From positions 186,001 to 250,000 of the forward strand of contig JASPKZ010007798.1 of the NCBI GenBank assembly GCA_030220185.1: a stretch of DNA of 64,000 nucleotides, given 5' to 3'. The notes under the pieces were generated by a model. It had not been told where the DNA came from. It saw nothing but the letters and a program-made list of their open reading frames with translations, and searched no databases. This stretch comes from Diploptera punctata (Eukaryota > Arthropoda > Insecta > Blattodea > Blaberidae). Shown one piece after another: positions 63,276-64,000 of the stretch. The stretch's first letter is position 1. Each line of letters starts with the position of its first letter. Both the position numbers and the translations under genes were made by a program.

Positions 63276-64000
63276 TAATAGTACTATTGGGCGATAGCGA
63301 AGAGATACTAAACGCCAACACGCACACACTACTGAGTAATACTAAGAAATTGGGACTAGAAGTAAATATCAATAAAACTAAATATATGGTCACACGTAGA
63401 AATACATTATATAATGGAAATGGACAGCTAATGGCAAATGAGGGAAATTTTGAGGAAGTGGCTGAATTCAAATACCTAGGAACAATAATCACAAAAAGGA
63501 ATGAGATGCAGAAAAATATTAAACATAGGCTCAATTCTGGAAATGTGTGCTATTATGCATTACAGAAACTCTTGACTTCCCAACTTCTTTCAAAAAACGT
63601 TAAACTCAAAATATATAAAACTATTATTCGACCAGTTATATTATATGGTTGCGAAACATGTACTCTTACTTTAAGGGACGAAAGGAGATTACGAGTATTT
63701 GAGAATAAAGTACTTAGGAAAATTTTTGGACCAAAGAGAGATGAACAGACAGGTGAATGTAGAAGACTACATAACAATGAACTACATGTTCTTTATAGGA
63801 AGCCAGATATAATAAGAACAGTTAAGTGTTCGTGGACTGCGATGGGCAGGACTTGTTGCGCGTATGGGGAATGAAAGACCTTGCATGGAAGCTTCTTGTA
63901 GGAAAGCCAGAGGGAAAACGCCCAGTTGGTAGACCAAGAATGGGGTGGGAGAATAACATTAACTGTGATTTGAGGGAAGTAGATTATACAGGAAATGATT
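63276..64000 (+). mobile_element. LINE RT domain, part 2, and C-terminus
   Basis: Continues LGDSEEILNANTHTLLSNTK, LEVNINKTKYMVTRRNTLYN, EFKYLGTIITKRNEMQKNIK, LKIYKTIIRPVILYGCETCT, RVFENKVLRKIFGPKRDEQT. After a frame change VGRPRMGWENNINCDLREVD follows at the window edge. Together with part 1 it is the reference copy for the family fragments at 5.6, 8.4, 21.9 and 35.6 kb. Confidence 0.85.

Overview
This is a 64-kb piece of a large, repeat-packed animal nuclear genome, almost certainly an arthropod. The transposon mix (mariner, Tc1, piggyBac, hAT, Penelope-like, RTE-type and RNase-H LINEs, several tRNA-derived SINEs) and the decayed members of insect-wide repeat gene families suggest a hemimetabolous insect such as a cockroach or termite. 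The species is an inference. No prokaryotic gene organisation is present.

Two host genes can be supported, both on the minus strand. Gene 1 (21,223 down past 2,375) encodes a very large, low-complexity Ser/Asn/Glu-rich protein that enters a WD40 domain. Its exons at 21223-17440, 14930-11520 and 2620-2375 join in consistent phases, and the layout recalls ZNF106 (tentative). Its 8.9-kb intron is filled by LINEs, a mariner and Penelope-like elements (PLEs). Gene 2 (53,681 down to 40,298) encodes a small secreted acidic protein. It starts with a signal-peptide exon, continues through three related exons that all begin and end in the same phase, and finishes with a short terminal exon.

Region by region: 0-2.3 kb holds a TIR transposon and an inverted pair of PLE termini. 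2.6-11.5 kb is the gene 1 intron with nested LINE, mariner, PLE and SINE insertions. 11.5-21.2 kb carries the gene 1 coding exons, with a 2.5-kb TE-rich intron between them. 21-27.3 kb has SINEs, a long-TIR element, a Tc1 element and a PLE with RT and GIY-YIG parts. 27.3-36 kb is non-coding repeats, a decayed gene-like repeat, a mariner fragment and a LINE tail. 36-40 kb is dominated by PLE-derived palindromes and a piggyBac MITE. 40-54 kb is gene 2, with its introns occupied by hAT, mariner, SINEs and inverted tRNA-like repeats. 54-64 kb is SINEs, hairpin repeats, microsatellites and LINE fragments.

The most interesting system is a set of palindromic elements built from PLE 3' ends. In the same position, just before a shared GAG|GTRAGN motif, each end carries a hammerhead-ribozyme-like motif (CUGANGA ... 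GAAA ... NUH). Several sequence families occur together. One family (HH4) has U3/A8 in place of the usual C3/G8 pair at four separate loci, which looks like a natural compensated core variant. One PLE has inserted exactly at the 5' splice site of gene 1's large exon, and its 13-bp target duplication copied that splice site.
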